DNA from: Candidatus Microbacterium colombiense
GTDB taxonomy: Bacteria > Actinomycetota > Actinomycetes > Actinomycetales > Microbacteriaceae
Reading direction: 5' to 3'
NCBI GenBank assembly: GCA_029203165.1
Contig: CP119308.1
Location: 1,426,001-1,490,000, forward strand
Length of the DNA: 64,000 nt
The position numbers were made by a program, and so were the translations under genes. This document shows positions 63,534 through 64,000 of this stretch, piece after piece (position 1 is the first letter of the stretch; each line of letters begins with the position of its first letter). A model generated the notes under the pieces. The model was not told the DNA's origin, ran no database searches, and saw only the letters and a program-made list of their open reading frames with translations.

Positions 63534-63556
63534 TTGAATATATCTTAATCACTCGC
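63534..63556. promoter_or_regulatory. Operator B-like site upstream of S10 gene (left half good)
   Basis: TTGA-A-TATAT-CTT-AATCA-C-TCGC; the left half matches operator B, the right half does not. Located 29 bp upstream of ATG 63505 and overlapping the stop codon of the upstream unknown gene. Supports but does not prove shared control. Confidence 0.45.
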
Positions 63557-64000
63557 TGGCGTGGCGCCCGAGGAAGTTGTAGACCTCGTTGTCGTCGACA
63601 CCGGGGAAGGCGCCGCGGGGGAGCGGTGAGAACATATGGGTGTGCACGCGGGCGCTCGGCCACGCCCTGCCGCTCCAGCGATCGGTCAGCTCGGTGGACG
63701 GCCGACGGCAGCACGCCTCGTCGGGGCAGGTCGACACCGCACGGTCGGCCGTCTCGCGCCCTCGCCACCAGCGGGCATCGTCGAACGGCACGCCGACCGT
63801 GACCGAGAACTCCCCGTCGCTCGACGATCCGGTCTGGGTCGAACACCAGAACGTGCCCGATGGCGTATCGGTGTACTGGTGGTGCTCGGTCGTGCGGTTC
63901 TGCTGGGTGAACGCGCCGCGTGCCTGGAACTTGCGGCATACCCGCTGCCCTTCCACCGCCCCGGTCACATCCATCGGCAGCGGCAGATCGTCATTCTCGT
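63549..64000 (-). CDS. Unknown protein, 5' part outside window
   Basis: The frame is open from the window edge to a stop at 63549 (150 codons). Visible residues include RKFQARGAFTQQNRTTEHHQ, FSVTVGVPFDDARWWRG, STCPDEACCRRPS and HTHMFSPLPRG, ending in NEVYNFLGRHASE. Five Cys are visible in total, two adjacent. An internal ATG at 63974 is less likely to be the start, because in-frame codons continue to the edge. I do not recognise a family. The gene is upstream of, and on the same strand as, the S10 pair, with 43 bp between. Confidence 0.55.
   Translation of the reverse strand, partial: ENDDLPLPMDVTGAVEGQRVCRKFQARGAFTQQNRTTEHHQYTDTPSGTFWCSTQTGSSSDGEFSVTVGVPFDDARWWRGRETADRAVSTCPDEACCRRPSTELTDRWSGRAWPSARVHTHMFSPLPRGAFPGVDDNEVYNFLGRHASE

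Overview
The window is a high-GC (about 70%) actinobacterial chromosome segment. Protein sequences, frequent GTG starts, dense coding and an actinobacterial LexA box suggest a Microbacterium-like member of the Microbacteriaceae; this is inference, since there is no rRNA or marker gene here. About 56 protein genes are supported. I see no rRNA, tRNA, CRISPR, phage or insertion sequence. Apart from a few housekeeping genes (murK-murQ, a long GAPDH, an AlkZ-like glycosylase), it is a catabolic accessory region made of transporters, oxidoreductases, hydrolases and their local regulators.

Layout. 1-5.8 kb: amidohydrolase (cut by the window edge), MoaF paralogue, APC permease, then two divergent SDRs. 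5.9-12.5 kb: one minus-strand operon with MoaF, a SnoaL-like protein, a complete branched-chain/amide-type ABC importer (SBP, LivH, LivM-LivG fusion, LivF) and a HAD phosphatase, followed by a FeaR-like AraC regulator. 14.1-18.1 kb: a DUF998-like membrane protein and a divergent murR / murK-murQ peptidoglycan-recycling cassette. 18.2-21.6 kb: a copper amine oxidase whose reading frame is broken in five places, with its TetR regulator. 21.6-29.4 kb: an SDR, then a six-gene minus-strand operon (SDR, Zn-dehydrogenase, aldo/keto reductase, two HSL esterases, MFS exporter) divergent from a second aldo/keto reductase. 29.4-32.7 kb: DUF4259, paired SMR exporters, a DUF222-HNH gene with a LexA box, a VOC protein. 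32.8-42 kb: peptide-type ABC importer, TetR, alpha/beta hydrolase, methyltransferase, amidohydrolase. 42.1-44.8 kb: GAPDH and AlkZ-like genes. 44.8-64 kb: a second catabolic island with an aminotransferase, Rieske oxygenase and reductase, a HAD-like protein without its nucleophile, amidohydrolase, GntR regulator, ThDP enzyme, aldehyde dehydrogenase, second peptide-type ABC importer, M20 amidohydrolase and two S10 serine peptidases.

How it works together. Reading the promoters shows two unannounced regulons. Four promoters between 28.4 and 42.0 kb share the operator TCYAC-N4-RTAGA (candidate regulator: the TetR at 38.1 kb). Promoters between 46 and 63.5 kb share TTGA-N-TGTAT-N3-ATACA-N-TCAA-like sites (candidate regulator: the GntR at 50 kb). 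A third pair of sites links the TetR at 20.3 kb to the amine oxidase. The enzymes suggest uptake and hydrolysis of peptide-like or acylated/esterified aromatic compounds, then transamination or amine oxidation, decarboxylation and aldehyde oxidation. The actual substrates cannot be read from sequence.

Caution: six single-base insertions (five in the amine oxidase, one in a C7 tract of an aldo/keto reductase) break otherwise well-conserved genes. They may be sequencing errors, phase variation or recent decay.
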